Made by a program: the position numbers and the translations under genes. A stretch of DNA of 64,000 nt, taken from the NCBI GenBank assembly GCA_002786025.1, contig NHNW01000031.1, positions 186,001 to 250,000 of the forward strand, in the 5' to 3' direction. The notes beneath the pieces are model-generated. The model did not search any database. It saw only the letters and a list, made by a program, of their open reading frames with translations, and was not told the DNA's origin. Position 1 is the stretch's first letter. Every line of letters begins with the position of its first letter. Positions 20,429 to 31,664 of this stretch are shown here, in pieces. The DNA is from Zasmidium citrigriseum. Lineage: Eukaryota > Ascomycota > Dothideomycetes > Mycosphaerellales > Mycosphaerellaceae.

Positions 20429-22977
20429 ATGCCGCACGACACGAATGCTTCCAACGGAATAGACCGCAATAGTGCAAATGGCGTGCATAAGAAGGAGAAC
20501 TCCGCCATCGAATATACCCACCAAGCCCAAAAGCTAGCGCAACTCAAGCCTCATCAAGAAGATGAGACTACCGGCTCCACGCAAGCTGCAGAAGCCAAGT
20601 TCGTCACTCCTTTGGATCCTGTGATAGAAACCACGGATGGGAAGAGATTGCCTGCGATACCTGTTGTCGAGGCTGCGAAACTCAACAAATTGAAAGATGA
20701 AGTAGAGGGACAACGACCAAGGACGACACCGGCAGGTGCTTTGCGAGAGAGCAAAGATGGATCTGCTCATGGTGCTTGGGGCTCGAGGCCCAACTCCTCA
20801 GAGCAAGGCGACGAGATGGATGCACCTCTACGAGAGGCAATACCGCCCTCACGAACAAACCCTCTCTTCCCACCACTTCCGCTATATGGACCACCCTCAT
20901 GGCTAAGGACCTTCCAATGTTGGTTCTTTCGAATGAGTTCTGCCATATTGTCATTAGGATTCCTACTCGCCATCGTAGCCGGTGCCGTAATCGACGCCAT
21001 ACCTCGAATAATGAAACACATGCGAAGACGAGCAATGCTGCAGAACCCAAAGAGACATCGGCCCTTCTACGAAGAAGAGATGAAGAGAGGGCAAGAGCGA
21101 AGAGCGGCAGACAAAGCATGGTCACAATCGCAACAGAAGGGAATGCAGACTCCATCTGGTGAGAAAGGCAACGGAGGCTTGCCGCAGGACGGCGAGTTTA
21201 TACCCACTGAGGGTGGACCCGATCCATTGTGTGTGGACGTGAAGTGCCCTGGAAAAGCTGTCAGCTACTATGCCAGGCGTGTAGGACTTGAAGCAGAGAC
21301 ATTCGAAGTTCAGACAGAAGACGGTTTTATCATCGAGCTTTGGCACATCTACAACCCGCGAGAATACAAGCGCCCTCCGCAAGGTTCTTACAAGTATCGT
21401 AACCCCGACTGTTTCCAAACATCAACGAAAGACCCTGAATATGGCCGAACACAAGAAGCGTTCTCAGAAGGCAACAAAAAATATCCAGTTCTTATGGTCC
21501 ATGGACTGCTGCAATCTTCAGGAGCGTTCGTTTGCAACGACGACGATTCACTCGCCTTCTATCTCGCCAAGTCTGGATACGATGTCTGGTTAGGAAACAA
21601 TCGATGCGGCTTTGAACCAAGACACACATCCCTCAAATACGAAGATCCACGAATGTGGGCATGGAACATCCGTCAAATGGGGGTGATGGACCTGGCTGCA
21701 CTTGTCTCTCGAGTACTCTCTGAGACTGGCTTCCCCAAGCTCGCCCTCATTGCTCACAGCCAAGGGACGACAGAGACGTTCGTTGCATTGGCCAAAGAGC
21801 AAAGACCGGAGATTGGCGAGAAGATCTCAGTCTTCTGCGCTCTCGCACCTGCAGCCTATGCCGGTCCACTCATTGGCAAGATATACTTCAAAGTCATGCG
21901 TCTGATTACACCCTCGATGTTCAGACTGGTCTTCGGCATTCACGCCTTCATACCCCTGATGTTGATGGCTCACAAGATCATGCCAGCACGGCCATTCTCC
22001 TGGATGGGCTACCACGTCTTTTCATTCTTATTCAACTGGTCTGACAGCAGATGGGACCGAGGACTAAGGGATCGCATGTTTCAGTGGGCACCCGTCTACG
22101 TCAGCGCAGAAAGTATGCGCTGGTGGCTGGGACGAGAGTGCTTCGCAAGACATAAATGCATCCTCGCAACGCGGGAAGAAGGCAAGCTAGAAGATAAAGA
22201 AGACGAAGAGGTAAGCTCACATTCATCCCAACCCTTGACACGCGCTAATATGATCATTCCCAGGACGACGAAGTCATCCGCAAGTTCTACATCGACCGCG
22301 AACCCCACGTCAGCCAGCGCCGCAAACTCCAACGCAACCTCACCTCCTTCCACTGCCAAACCCTCACGCACCAACACCACGACTCCACGCGGGGCAAATT
22401 CGCCTGGTACGACAAGCAATTCCCTCCCTTGGCCCTCTGGGTCTGCGGCGCAGACGATCTCGTTGACGGCCGTCGTCTGCTCCGCCGCTTCGACCGTGGC
22501 CGCGAGCCTGACGTTCGAATTGTGCATAAGAAGATCATTGAAGGGTATGAGCATCTCGACGTCATCTGGGCCATGGACGCCATTGAGAAAGTCGGCAAAG
22601 AAGTCCGGGAAGTTATTTGGAGGACTGTTGATGAACAGAGTCAACGACGCTGTCGAACGCCTGTGGGTTGTACAAACCCCCTGGAGCAGGATCCGCCGAC
22701 TCTCGACGTACCGATGATGCATTCAGGAGGTCGGCAACGCATGGCGAGTATCAGCGAGCAACCACCACGGATCTGGCAGGGGGAGAATGGGGATGTGCAG
22801 GTCGTGGACTCTTCCAAGGACGCGTGGGAAGACAACAAGGAGGAATGGGGCGAGCATCCTGAGGAGATTGATGCGGCGATTTTCAATCGCAGGTTATCGG
22901 ATGCGCATTTTATTGATTCGAATGAGAAGGCGAATCCGTTGGATCAGCATCCGGCTTTGGCTGTGGTGCAGGAATGA
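20429..22977 (+). CDS. Membrane-anchored alpha/beta-hydrolase lipase (steryl ester/acidic lipase, Tgl1/Yeh type)
   Basis: Two exons (20429-22210, 22264-22977; intron 53 nt, GTAAGC..CCCAG, phase 0) give 831 residues. Residues 1-155 are polar and disordered; a hydrophobic segment near 168-190 (SAILSLGFLLAIVAGAVIDAI) is the likely membrane anchor. The AB-hydrolase lipase region then shows VKCPGKAVSYYARRVGLEAE, YPVLMVHGLLQSSGAF (oxyanion His-Gly), the nucleophile S444 in AHSQG (usually GHSQG in this family), an acid at D658/D659 in CGADD and catalytic H691 in GYEHLD. Known relatives hydrolyse steryl esters or triacylglycerol at lipid droplets or the plasma membrane. The C-terminal 140 residues are acidic and unrecognised. 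Confidence 0.87.
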
Positions 22978-23418
22978 CAGAATGATGAGAGGGATAGATC
23001 TGGGATGAGGTAGAATGACGAATCTAATGTATAGAATCTGATGAATGATAGACACATCGATATCACCTCTGTGTGCTAGAAAGGAGGTGGTACTGGACAC
23101 TCCGTGGAGGATTCAGTGAGGGGTTACTTGATCGAAATCGAAGGGAGATCTAGCATAAGAATACTAAGCTGAGTAGTAGATAACTATTATATGAGCCTAA
23201 GCGAGGAGTCTCATGCATGCATGTGAAGTCGAGATCAGCCTCCTAAACTTCCATGCTCTGTAACACTGAAACCAAAATGAGCGCCGTGATTTGCCAATGC
23301 ACCTATAGCTACCCCTCTTAACAAATCCGTCATCGTCAGCGATAAAGCATTGGTCGTTTTCGATCTCATTTCTTTCCTCTGGAACTTCAAGCCGCTTCCC
23401 TGGTCATCAATTGCTTCA
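22978..23418. other. Intergenic, lipase 3' flank and Fe-ADH promoter
   Basis: No gene seen. The middle (about 23130-23230) is AT-richer than its neighbours. The ADH frame stays open upstream of its ATG to 23350, but only with non-ATG codons. Confidence 0.55.
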
Positions 23419-24642
23419 ATGGCCGCCCCGAATCGATTCTTCGCCTGCGAGACACGAGTCGTCTCCGGCCTAGGCTGTATCTCTCAGCTCGGCGAAGAGC
23501 TCAGCAGGTACAACATCTCCAACCCAGCACTGGTGGTGGATGCGGGCATTGCCAATGCTGGTCTGCTAGAAAAGTGGCTCGCTCCAGAAATCACCAGCCT
23601 CCCAGCACGGATTCATGCTCCTATGAACCCCGATCTGGACGCCGTACGGAAGGGTATCGACGTTGCAAAGGCAGCCAAGTGTGATGGTGTTGTCATCGTT
23701 GGCGGAGGATCCAGTATATGCTTGGGCAAAGCCATTGCCATATGCCTCGTGAACCCGCGGGATATCCTGGAATATGAAGGAAACGAAAAGATGACGAAGG
23801 TGAGAGTCCGGAATATTACAAACGAAAGAGGCGCGTCTCTGATTCGAGTTCTTCAGCTGCCTGTTCCAACGATATGCATTCCCACGACTGCTGGCTCCGG
23901 CTCCGAAGTATCAAGGGTGCTTGTCTTGCATGAGCACGGCAGGCCAACGGAGGTCATAGTCAGAGGCTTCGGTACAGAGCCACGAGTAGCCCTTCTCGAT
24001 GGCAACGTCCTCCTCAGCTGCCCAAAGAAGCCAATGCTCGACGCCGCTCTAGATGCAATCACCCACGCCTGCGAAAGCCTTTGGTCCAAGAGACGGACTC
24101 TGATAACCGATGCCCTCGCCGAGAAAGCTTTGGAGACCATGATCAATCGCTTACCCGCAGCTCTCAATGATCGAGATCCACAAGCTTGCCAGGATATCAT
24201 GGAGGCCAGCTCAGCGGCCAACCTTGCGTGTGGCAATACAGGCCTGGCGTTGATCCATGCCCTCACAATGTCACCGGACGTCCCTTTGCCGCATGGGTAT
24301 CAGAACGGGTGCTTGTTGTTGGCTGTTGCCGCGTTCAACCGCTCCCTGATGGACCCCCGACACCAGGCGCTCGTTGATCAGCTCGAGCCTTTGTTCAAGA
24401 AGATCGGGTGGCCAGGCCTGTACAACGCGAATGAGATAGACGATCACAATGCCTCCTTGATGGTGAGAGCGAGTACGGGGAATCCATTCAGAGCCAATAA
24501 CATCCGGCCCAGTTCTGGTAGGTCTCCAGTATATTATGGAATTCTTGCAAATGCTGACAATTGAACTCCAGACAAAGAATGCTATCATATTTTGACCATG
24601 TCGGGCGCCACATTATCGCAAGACCTGGCTGCTGCTTCATAG
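23419..24642 (+). CDS. Iron-containing (group III) alcohol dehydrogenase family protein
   Basis: Two exons (23419-24517, 24572-24642; intron 54 nt with branch GCTGAC and acceptor CTCCAG, phase 1) give 389 residues. Fe-ADH landmarks: nucleotide loop VVIVGGGSS, TTAGSGSEVS, metal-site DAITHACE and LIHALTMS..LPHG. The usual GGGSxxDxxK motif reads GGGSSICLGK, with Cys at the Asp position. The family includes maleylacetate reductases, which act at the end of fungal aromatic catabolism, as well as alcohol and lactaldehyde dehydrogenases; the substrate cannot be told. The short second exon ends DKECYHILT.., replacing the read-through terminus that would stop inside the intron. It is convergent with the next gene (118 nt between stops). 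Confidence 0.82.
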
Positions 24643-24760
24643 CAGGCTTCCGGGCTATCTTCTGAATATATCGTGCTCGTCACTTCATGCTCATGCTCAT
24701 TCGTCGTAACACCGTCGCTATGCGTCAACATCGTGTAGTAAAGCCATGCAGTTTGCGCCT

Positions 24761-25999
24761 TCAGACCTGAATAGCGCTTCTAGCCAGAGAGCGCTTGAGG
24801 CCGAGACTTGATCGACTTGCTTCTCGCGCGCAAGATCTCAACTGGTCGTCTGCTGGAGAGAAGCTGCCTGCCTCCAACCTCCCAGCCTCCTTGCCCATGC
24901 TGTATCCGGCACTGAAGCTCAACGCACTCAGAAAGACCACTACGCCAGCTGATACCACCCAGGTGAGTAGAGTAGGCGTGACATGCAGATCTTCGCTTGA
25001 GTTTGAGCGGCGAGCCTTTTTGAGTGCCCTTCGCTCTCTGCTAGTGCTTCGACCAGGTACCGTGACAGCCTTTCGTTTGTTCTCGGGTCGTTCAGATGTT
25101 GTTGAGGTTGAGTTTGTGGAGGTCCGTCGGATTGTCGGCTTGAACGTGGGCTCTTGAACCTGTAGCTGCGTGGGCGGTCCAGCCTGCAACGCCGATTCGG
25201 ACACAAGTCGAAATGATGTTGGATCAACCCTGTTGCTTCGTGGTGGCGTCACCGTCTGAGGGGCGCGCTTCGCATCGGTCTTTGGAAGGCCTCGTGCTGC
25301 CGCTGCTACAGATAGCAGACTCGTGAGACTAGCCCTCAGCGCTTCGTCGTGCTCGGCTGCAGCGTTGAACGATGGTGACAAGATGTTTTGCGGCATATGA
25401 CTCTGCCGTCTCGTTTCAGGAACTGAGTGGCGAGCTGCTGATCGATAGGAGGTCGCCGGTCTCGAGGGCGGGAAGTACGATCCGGGGACTGGCTGGCTTC
25501 CACTTCGTAGCTGATTGCTCGGCGGATGCGAGAACGCATTGGGCAGTGGCGTGAAGCATGTATCGTTGTTGTTGATTGGATAGTTGATCGCCGTTTTATC
25601 TTCATCGTCGTCCGATATTTGAGCGCTGCTGCTCTCTGATGCTGCCGAACGTTGGTCTGCCTGTATGCCCTCAACTCCGCTTCTACCGATAGGCGCAGCC
25701 AGCATGGGCCCTTCTCCCGAAGACGTCATGATTCTGTCTGATTCACTTTCACTCTCTTCGTACTCTTCTTGGCTGCTTGAGACCTCTGCGGTTCGGGTGA
25801 CATTTAGATGGGTTGGTGCCCCGAGCCTTCGTCGCCGCCTTGTTCTTTGATCGTCTTGCACGCGGAGGCCACCTGGAACAACGTCATCGCCGATCGATGA
25901 GAGAGAAGATGAAGACGGTTGCGAAGACACTTCGACCCAAGAGTCGACTAGATTGTAGATGTCAGCGTATTCGTTGTAGGGCTCGATATACCACGCCAT
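24761..25999 (-). CDS. Fungal protein of unknown function with one C-terminal membrane helix
   Basis: 412 residues from the ATG at 25999 (MAWYIEPYNEYADIYNLVD). The body is disordered: Ser-rich near the start, an Arg run (RTRRRRRLG), Ser/Pro/Asn stretches, and basic KRK/KKARR nuclear-type clusters. A single hydrophobic helix follows near residues 345-365 (LLTWVVSAGVVVFLSALSF), then a GYSMGKEAGRLEAG segment and a Ser/Arg tail. The alternating basic body and late TM resemble an inner nuclear membrane or tail-anchored topology (inference). A possible extra first exon at 26138-26093 (ATGGCATCACGT.., ending at a GTGAGT donor) with an acceptor before 26031 would give 438 residues in phase; the acceptor lacks a clear branch site, so I kept the downstream start. 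Confidence 0.6.
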   Translation of the reverse strand: MAWYIEPYNEYADIYNLVDSWVEVSSQPSSSSLSSIGDDVVPGGLRVQDDQRTRRRRRLGAPTHLNVTRTAEVSSSQEEYEESESESDRIMTSSGEGPMLAAPIGRSGVEGIQADQRSAASESSSAQISDDDEDKTAINYPINNNDTCFTPLPNAFSHPPSNQLRSGSQPVPGSYFPPSRPATSYRSAARHSVPETRRQSHMPQNILSPSFNAAAEHDEALRASLTSLLSVAAAARGLPKTDAKRAPQTVTPPRSNRVDPTSFRLVSESALQAGPPTQLQVQEPTFKPTIRRTSTNSTSTTSERPENKRKAVTVPGRSTSRERRALKKARRSNSSEDLHVTPTLLTWVVSAGVVVFLSALSFSAGYSMGKEAGRLEAGSFSPADDQLRSCAREASRSSLGLKRSLARSAIQV

Positions 26000-27138
26000 G
26001 ATTTCGAGGGTTTGTACATAGCAGGATGGGGCTCTTTGAAAGCAGAAGGGGCTGTCCACTGCTAGCAAGGCATCACACGTTGGAAGACTCACCATCTGAG
26101 CGTGTGCGCCTGTCGAACGAGGCCGAACGTGATGCCATGGCCGACGCGTGACCTCGTCGCCAGATCGGATCGCTCGAATGCGACGGCGGGTGCTGATTGT
26201 CCATACTGGACGATGTTTCTTTGAACGTGCGGCCTTTGAGATCGCAGCAATCAGTCAGGTCGGTCCTGTCGTCGAGCTTGACCGCCGTCTGATAATGTGC
26301 TCAATGATGGCAATCGGGCGGTCCACTTGGGCGTTGCCGACGTCGGCATGCAGCAGCCCAGCTGTCGCAGGTCTCCACGGCAGTCGTACGTTGTTCGCAG
26401 GGCCAGAGTATATCCGACAAAGCCAGTCAATGAATGATGCTGCTGCCAACGGCGCCGGCGAGCAACAGATGCGTGTAAGAGCGGAGTCGTTGAGAGGGAC
26501 GGAGGGCCTGGGTCAGCTGGTCGGTGTGGACGGCGTGCTGGCCGCTGATCTGCGCCTGAAGTCGGGCGTGGGGGTGGGGTCTCACATCCACTGAATTGTG
26601 TGGTGCCGTGACTGGAGTGGCAGGATGATGGCTGACGTGTGGTGTGGTGACCAGGGGATATCAGGCGACAGTTGCCAACAGACACAGGGAGTTGGGAAGT
26701 GTCGTAAATGAAACAAATAACTGGGCAGCGAGGACGAGTCTGCCTTGCTGGCGACATGCGCAATTGCACTGCCGGATGAGGGGCCTCGAGCAATCGGATC
26801 CCGACATGCAAGGGGACAGGCCCTGCATGAGACCTGGCTGTTTTCTTATCTCGGCTCTAGGATGTAACAACAGCACGTGCTTGGGTACAGATGGATGAAT
26901 GAAGTGTTGTTCGTGCATGAAGGGCTGTGAGAGTCTGTAGAGAAGAGAAAGGGAGCAGTCGCCAAAAATTCCATATTAACAGTGTCTTCGCTGAACGCCT
27001 ATTACTACACCGTTAAGCAAGCACTTTTGTACGTTGTACACCTTAGAATTTGATCTTCTTGCCCGTGGCCTTAGGCACCGCAGCCTTGCCAGAGCCAGCC
27101 TTCTTTGAGCCCGACTTCTTGGCTTGATCAGACTCCTT
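26000..27138. other. Intergenic, promoter of the C-terminal TM protein gene and nucleolin 3' flank
   Basis: About 1.1 kb. It holds the possible upstream exon at 26138-26093 and, at 27138-27043, the open extension after the nucleolin stop codon. Frames in between (for example 26811-26251 on the minus strand) look spurious. Confidence 0.55.
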
Positions 27139-28766
27139 CTAGAAAGTCATCTTCTTGCCTGCGATTGATGTTAGTGCCTGATCAACAACTTTGGCTTATC
27201 GAACTTACCAGCGAAGTCACCGAAACCACCCCTATTAGTAGTTCCACCGCGTCCCCCACGAGCGCCGCCTCGGCCACGACCGCGATCACCGAAGCCACCA
27301 CGGCCTCCACCACGGCCTCCACCACGGCCGCCTCTGTCGTTGAAGCCTCCACGACCGAATCCACCACGACCTCCGCCGCCGCCGTTCTCATCTCTAGCCT
27401 TAGCGTAGTCGAGACGGATGGGACGACCAGCGACGTCAGCACCCTGGAGGGCCTCGAATGCGGCCTTGGCGTCTTCGACGGAGCCCATCTCGACGTAGCC
27501 GAATCCCTTGGGTGCGCCAGTCTCACGGTCGGTAGGTAGGCGAACGGCATTGATGGTGCCGTACTCTGAGAAGACCTCAGTCACCATGTTCTGGTCGGCT
27601 TCAAAGCTAATGTTGCCGACGAACAGGGTCGACGAAGGCTCGTTGGGAACGTCTCCGTATCTGGCGCGACGGTCCTGGCTCTTCTGCTGAGGAGTTCCAT
27701 TAGCGTTGTTGTTGCCGCCACGTGGGGTGCTGAAGTCCATGCGAATCTCGCGGTTGTCGATGGTCGACCCGTTCTTCGCCTCCATGGCTTTGGCGGCATC
27801 GGCTGGGTCCTTGAACTCGACGTATCCGAAGCCCTTGCTTCTCTGCGTGTCCCTGTCCGTGATGATGCGAACGCCGACAAGCTCACCAAACTCTTCGAAC
27901 TCGCGGGTGAGCCACTCCTCGTCCACGTTCCAGCTGAGGTTGCCAATGAACAGGTTGGCAATGGCGTTGCTGTCCTCGGTCTTTGCCTTCTTGTTCTCTT
28001 GGGCTGGCTCGGCCTCGGCCTTACGCTTCTTGCTGTCCTGAACCTTCTCCTTCTCTTCCTCTTCCTCGTCGCTGTCGCTTGAGTCGTCGGAGTCTTCATC
28101 ATCGTTGTCGGCAGCTTCGGCCTTGACCTTGTCGTCGGAGTCGTCATCGGAAGACGAGTCGTCGTCAGAGGAGTCGGACTCCTTGGTGGCGCCAGCAACA
28201 GCAGGCTTCTCCTTGGCAGCAGGCTTCTCGTCGGAGTCGGAATCGTCGGAGTCATCAGAGTCGTCTTCGCTGCTGGACTCTACCTTGGCCTTGCCGTTCG
28301 TCTTGGGAGCCTCGACCTTCTTGGCAGCATCCTTCTTTGGTGCAGGCTCCTCGTCGCTGTCCTCGTCGCTCGAGTCCTCATCATCTTCCTCATCATCGTC
28401 GGAGCTGTCGTCTGAGTCCGACTCAGCCTTCTTTGGAGCTGCCTTGGCAACGCCGTTGGTCTTTGGCTGCACCTTCTTCTCCTCCTCTTCGCTGTCGGAG
28501 CTGTCAGAGCTGGCGCTGGTGTCATCATCGTCATCGTCCTCCTCATCGCTTGACGACGATGGGGTAGGCGCCTTCTTGGACTTCTTTCCAGCCTTCTCGA
28601 CGACCTTGGCCGTCTTCTTCGCGGCCTCCTTCGACACCTTCTTTGGAGTCTCAGCAGGCTTGGTCACGCGACCGGCCTTGACCTTCTCAATCGGCTTGGT
28701 AGCCTTGGTCTTGGTAGCAGGAGCGGGGGCAGCCGCGGCCTTGCTTGCTTTCTTGTCCTTTGCCAT
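27139..28766 (-). CDS. Nucleolin-like RNA-binding protein (Nsr1/Gar2 type)
   Basis: Two exons (28766-27209, 27158-27139; intron 27159-27208, 50 nt, CACTAAC branch, CGCAG) give 525 residues. The N-terminus is Lys/Ala-rich, followed by about 200 residues of alternating Ser/Asp/Glu tracts and basic linkers, the CK2-target pattern of Nopp/nucleolin proteins. Two RRMs follow: RNP2 LFIGNLSW / RNP1 KGFGYVEF and LFVGNISF / KGFGYVEM. A GAR domain with about ten GGRGG/GGFG units ends the protein, closing with GKKMTF and TAG. Family role: pre-rRNA processing and 40S assembly in the nucleolus. After the TAG the frame stays open for a further 31 Lys-rich codons (see findings). Confidence 0.93.
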
Positions 28767-29681
28767 TGCTGAGGATTTGTGATAAGTTTCTGCCGGCTCA
28801 AGTCAGTGTCAAGTCAATCTTGGGGAGTGCGAAACCGAGCAGTGTCGGAAAAGTCGCAGTAGCAGAAATGTCTCGTCTCAAACACCCAGCGGGGAGAACG
28901 CAAGCGCTCGATTTCCCGAAGCCCACAGTAACAAAAAGCCGCAAAACCCCTCGAGCGACAGAGTCGCTTTTGAAGAAGCCCTCAGAAAAGCCCACTGGAC
29001 AACCACACGAGTTGGAGTCGTCGATAAAGCCCTCAGAACGAGTATCTCACTGAGTGAGATTTGCTTGGCCCACGTGCGGAAGTCCGCCCTTGATGTACTG
29101 GTCGCTTGGTCGAGGCAGTGTGTTCCCACAAGAGCCAGGACGTCAGTGCGACAGCCGATGCCCAACAGCCCGCTGAATGTCCGCCGCCGAAGCAGTCGAA
29201 CGTTGTTAAGATGAAGTGCCGCGCCCACAAGTGCACCGAAGTGCGAAATCTCGATCACGGCGCTGGCAGCGAAGTGAAGGAGGATAAGAGCCCACGAACC
29301 GATAATGTGCAAAAGCGCAGTAGCGCGGTGTGTAGTGTCTCTGTAGTAGCTGACAGAGAGGAAAAGCCGACAGTTGCAACAACACTCTGAGTTGGCGGAT
29401 GGTGAAAAGTGCGGACGATGAAGAGGAAGACGAGGTGGCAGGTCGCGAAATTTTAAAATCCTCGAGGTGAGCTTTTCCGCGCTAAGGACTTTCAGGGTTC
29501 ACTGCCGAGTGCCGAGACCCGCCCTCCACGCGAGATAAGCGAGCCGCGACTCGCCAGATCTTGCAGGACAACACCTTGGATTTGGACTTCACTCTCCTGG
29601 AAGCAGCCGTCCACGGACCTTCACTTGACGAATCTCTTCACGACATGTCACGGTAGTCACCGCCATTTCATTCACTTCAAA
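28767..29681. other. Intergenic, divergent promoter of nucleolin and ALG6
   Basis: 915 nt without a supported gene; frames on both strands here have no motif. GAAATTTTAAAAT near 29448 resembles an AT-rich RRPE-like block, and GAGGTGAG at 29464-29471 is a core copy of the CTCACCTC motif, 211 nt before the ALG6 start. Confidence 0.5.
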
Positions 29682-31472
29682 ATGGCGCCTCCTCAGCATG
29701 GCTCGCACCGACCGCGCAGGAAAAGAAAGGAGCTCATCTCCTCAGCCAGCTCCAATGGCACTGTCAATACCGACCCTTCGACCAAACGAGAGACGCCTGC
29801 CTTTCCGCTCGTAGCATTTTTCTGGCCAGCAAAGGGTTCTGTCTCTCAATGGGTCATTCTCCCATGCATTCTGATGGTTGTGGGACTCTTCAGATGGTGC
29901 ACAGCGATATGGCCGTATTCTGGTTTCCAAAGGCCGCCTATGTACGGAGATTTCGAAGCGCAGCGTCACTGGATGGAGCTCACGATCAACTTACCAGTAA
30001 CTCACTGGTACTTCCACAATCTTTCATGGTGGGGACTTGACTATCCACCTTTGACGGCATACCATTCCTGGATCTTGGGCAAGGCTGGGTCGTTCATTAA
30101 CCCGTCTTGGTTTGCCCTCTACCTCTCTCAAGGGATGGAGAACCCGGAGCTGAAGGTGTTCATGCGGGCGACAGTCTATATATCGGAGCATCTGGTCTAT
30201 GTTCCAGCGGTCATCATCTGTGCTCGGCATCTGGCACGACTCTCCAACATGAACTTATGGGAGGCATCAATCGCTCTGACTGCAATTTTGATGCAGCCTG
30301 CAACAATACTGATCGACCATGGGCATTTTCAATACAACACAGTCATGCTAGGCCTCGTCGTAGCATCCATCTCGAGCATGCTCGCTGGCCGAGCTCTCTG
30401 GAGTTGCCTCTTCTTCGTTGGCGCATTGGGGTTCAAACAGATGGCACTCTTCTACGCTCCGGCGGTGGCCGCATACCTAGCGGGTGTCTGTTTGTTTCCT
30501 CGGATCAACATTGTTCGCTTCACCGGTGTCGCGATCGTCACATTGGCGTCTTTCGCGTTGCTTTACCTGCCTTTGTTGCTCGGGACGCTCTACGACAGTT
30601 ATCGAAAGGTCCCTCTCCCATCCGACATCACATTACCGCCGCTGCTATCCGCAATACCAATCTCGCTGTCAGAAAAGGCATGGTATTATCCGTATCTGGT
30701 CCAGCTCACTCAGTCAATCCACAGGGTCTTCCCATTTTCGCGAGGACTCTTCGAGGACAAGGTGGCGAATATCTGGTGTACCATCCATGCATCTGGGCTG
30801 CACAAACTGCACCAGTACGACCAAGGCCTTATGAGCAAAGCCGCTCTTGGCCTTACGTTGCTCTCGATTCTTCCTCCCTGCCTGATCATCTTCTTGAAGC
30901 CAAAGAGGGAACTCATTCTGTGGGCGTTCTCGGCGACTGCATGGGGTTTCTTCCTCTGCTCATACCAGGTCCACGAGAAGAACGTGCTCCTCCCGCTTCT
31001 TCCCCTGACCATGCTCTTATCGACAGAAAGTGGAATGAAGCCAGCTGTACGGGCTTGGGTTGGATACGCGAACCTTCTGGCAAGCTGGACCTTGTTCCCA
31101 CTCCTGGCAAAAGACGAGCTACGGATGCCATACGCAGTCCTGACTCTGCTTTGGGCATACTTGATGGGTCTGCCACCATTTGATCTGAGCGCCTACACGC
31201 AAGCTTCGAATGAAGGCGGAGTCAACATCCTGACCAAGTTGATCCACTTGGGCACTTTCCTCGCTGCCATCGTTTGGCACGGCCTCGAGCTGTTTGTGCT
31301 CCCACCGACGAACAAACCGGATCTCTGGCTTGTCGCAAATGTGTGCCTGGGAGCTGCTGGGTTTGGACTTTGCTATCTCTGGTGTCTGTGGAACCTCGCG
31401 CTCGAGAGCGAGCTTCTGGGCGTATTCGGCGTGCATAAGCAATCTGTGGCTTTGGAGAAGAAGACGCAATAG
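29682..31472 (+). CDS. ALG6: Dolichyl-P-Glc:Man9GlcNAc2-PP-dolichol alpha-1,3-glucosyltransferase
   Basis: 596 residues from the ATG at 29682 (TTCAAAATGGCG). The frame is open further upstream only through non-ATG codons. A basic N-terminus (RPRRKRKE) precedes a polytopic protein with roughly a dozen hydrophobic helices. ALG6/ALG8 family landmarks: FQRPPMYGDFEAQRHWMELT with acidic residues in the first lumenal loop, LDYPPLTAYHSW, and IDHGHFQYN, whose HGHFQYN form fits ALG6 better than ALG8. SYQVHEKNVLLPLLP is also typical. Family role: ER-lumenal addition of the first glucose to the N-glycan precursor, using dolichyl-phosphate glucose. No intron. Confidence 0.93.
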   Translation: MAPPQHGSHRPRRKRKELISSASSNGTVNTDPSTKRETPAFPLVAFFWPAKGSVSQWVILPCILMVVGLFRWCTAIWPYSGFQRPPMYGDFEAQRHWMELTINLPVTHWYFHNLSWWGLDYPPLTAYHSWILGKAGSFINPSWFALYLSQGMENPELKVFMRATVYISEHLVYVPAVIICARHLARLSNMNLWEASIALTAILMQPATILIDHGHFQYNTVMLGLVVASISSMLAGRALWSCLFFVGALGFKQMALFYAPAVAAYLAGVCLFPRINIVRFTGVAIVTLASFALLYLPLLLGTLYDSYRKVPLPSDITLPPLLSAIPISLSEKAWYYPYLVQLTQSIHRVFPFSRGLFEDKVANIWCTIHASGLHKLHQYDQGLMSKAALGLTLLSILPPCLIIFLKPKRELILWAFSATAWGFFLCSYQVHEKNVLLPLLPLTMLLSTESGMKPAVRAWVGYANLLASWTLFPLLAKDELRMPYAVLTLLWAYLMGLPPFDLSAYTQASNEGGVNILTKLIHLGTFLAAIVWHGLELFVLPPTNKPDLWLVANVCLGAAGFGLCYLWCLWNLALESELLGVFGVHKQSVALEKKTQ

Positions 31473-31664
31473 CAGCCGCTGCTCTTACATCAAACAAGTG
31501 ATACCCTGGTGGGAGGTGGGATTGCTCCTTTCTTGTATGTACAAGTAGTGTACAGTGTTTTACATTTGCCATCGTCTGGACGGCTCCTCTAATGCGCCTC
31601 TTTCATTTCATCCATGCCCATAACGCCGTCCCAGTGCAACTGCTCTTGTATCCATCCCCTCTCC

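Noticed and set aside
23130..23300. AT-richer patch considered as a second transposon remnant
   Set aside because: CpA and TpG are present at normal frequency and there is no coding or repeat signature.
26251..26811. Minus-strand 186-codon frame upstream of the TM protein gene
   Set aside because: Pro/Arg/His-rich with no motif; lies in a promoter-like interval.
28105..28782. Plus-strand Ser-rich 225-codon frame over nucleolin
   Set aside because: It is the complement of the Ser/Asp/Glu codon tracts of nucleolin and has no independent support.
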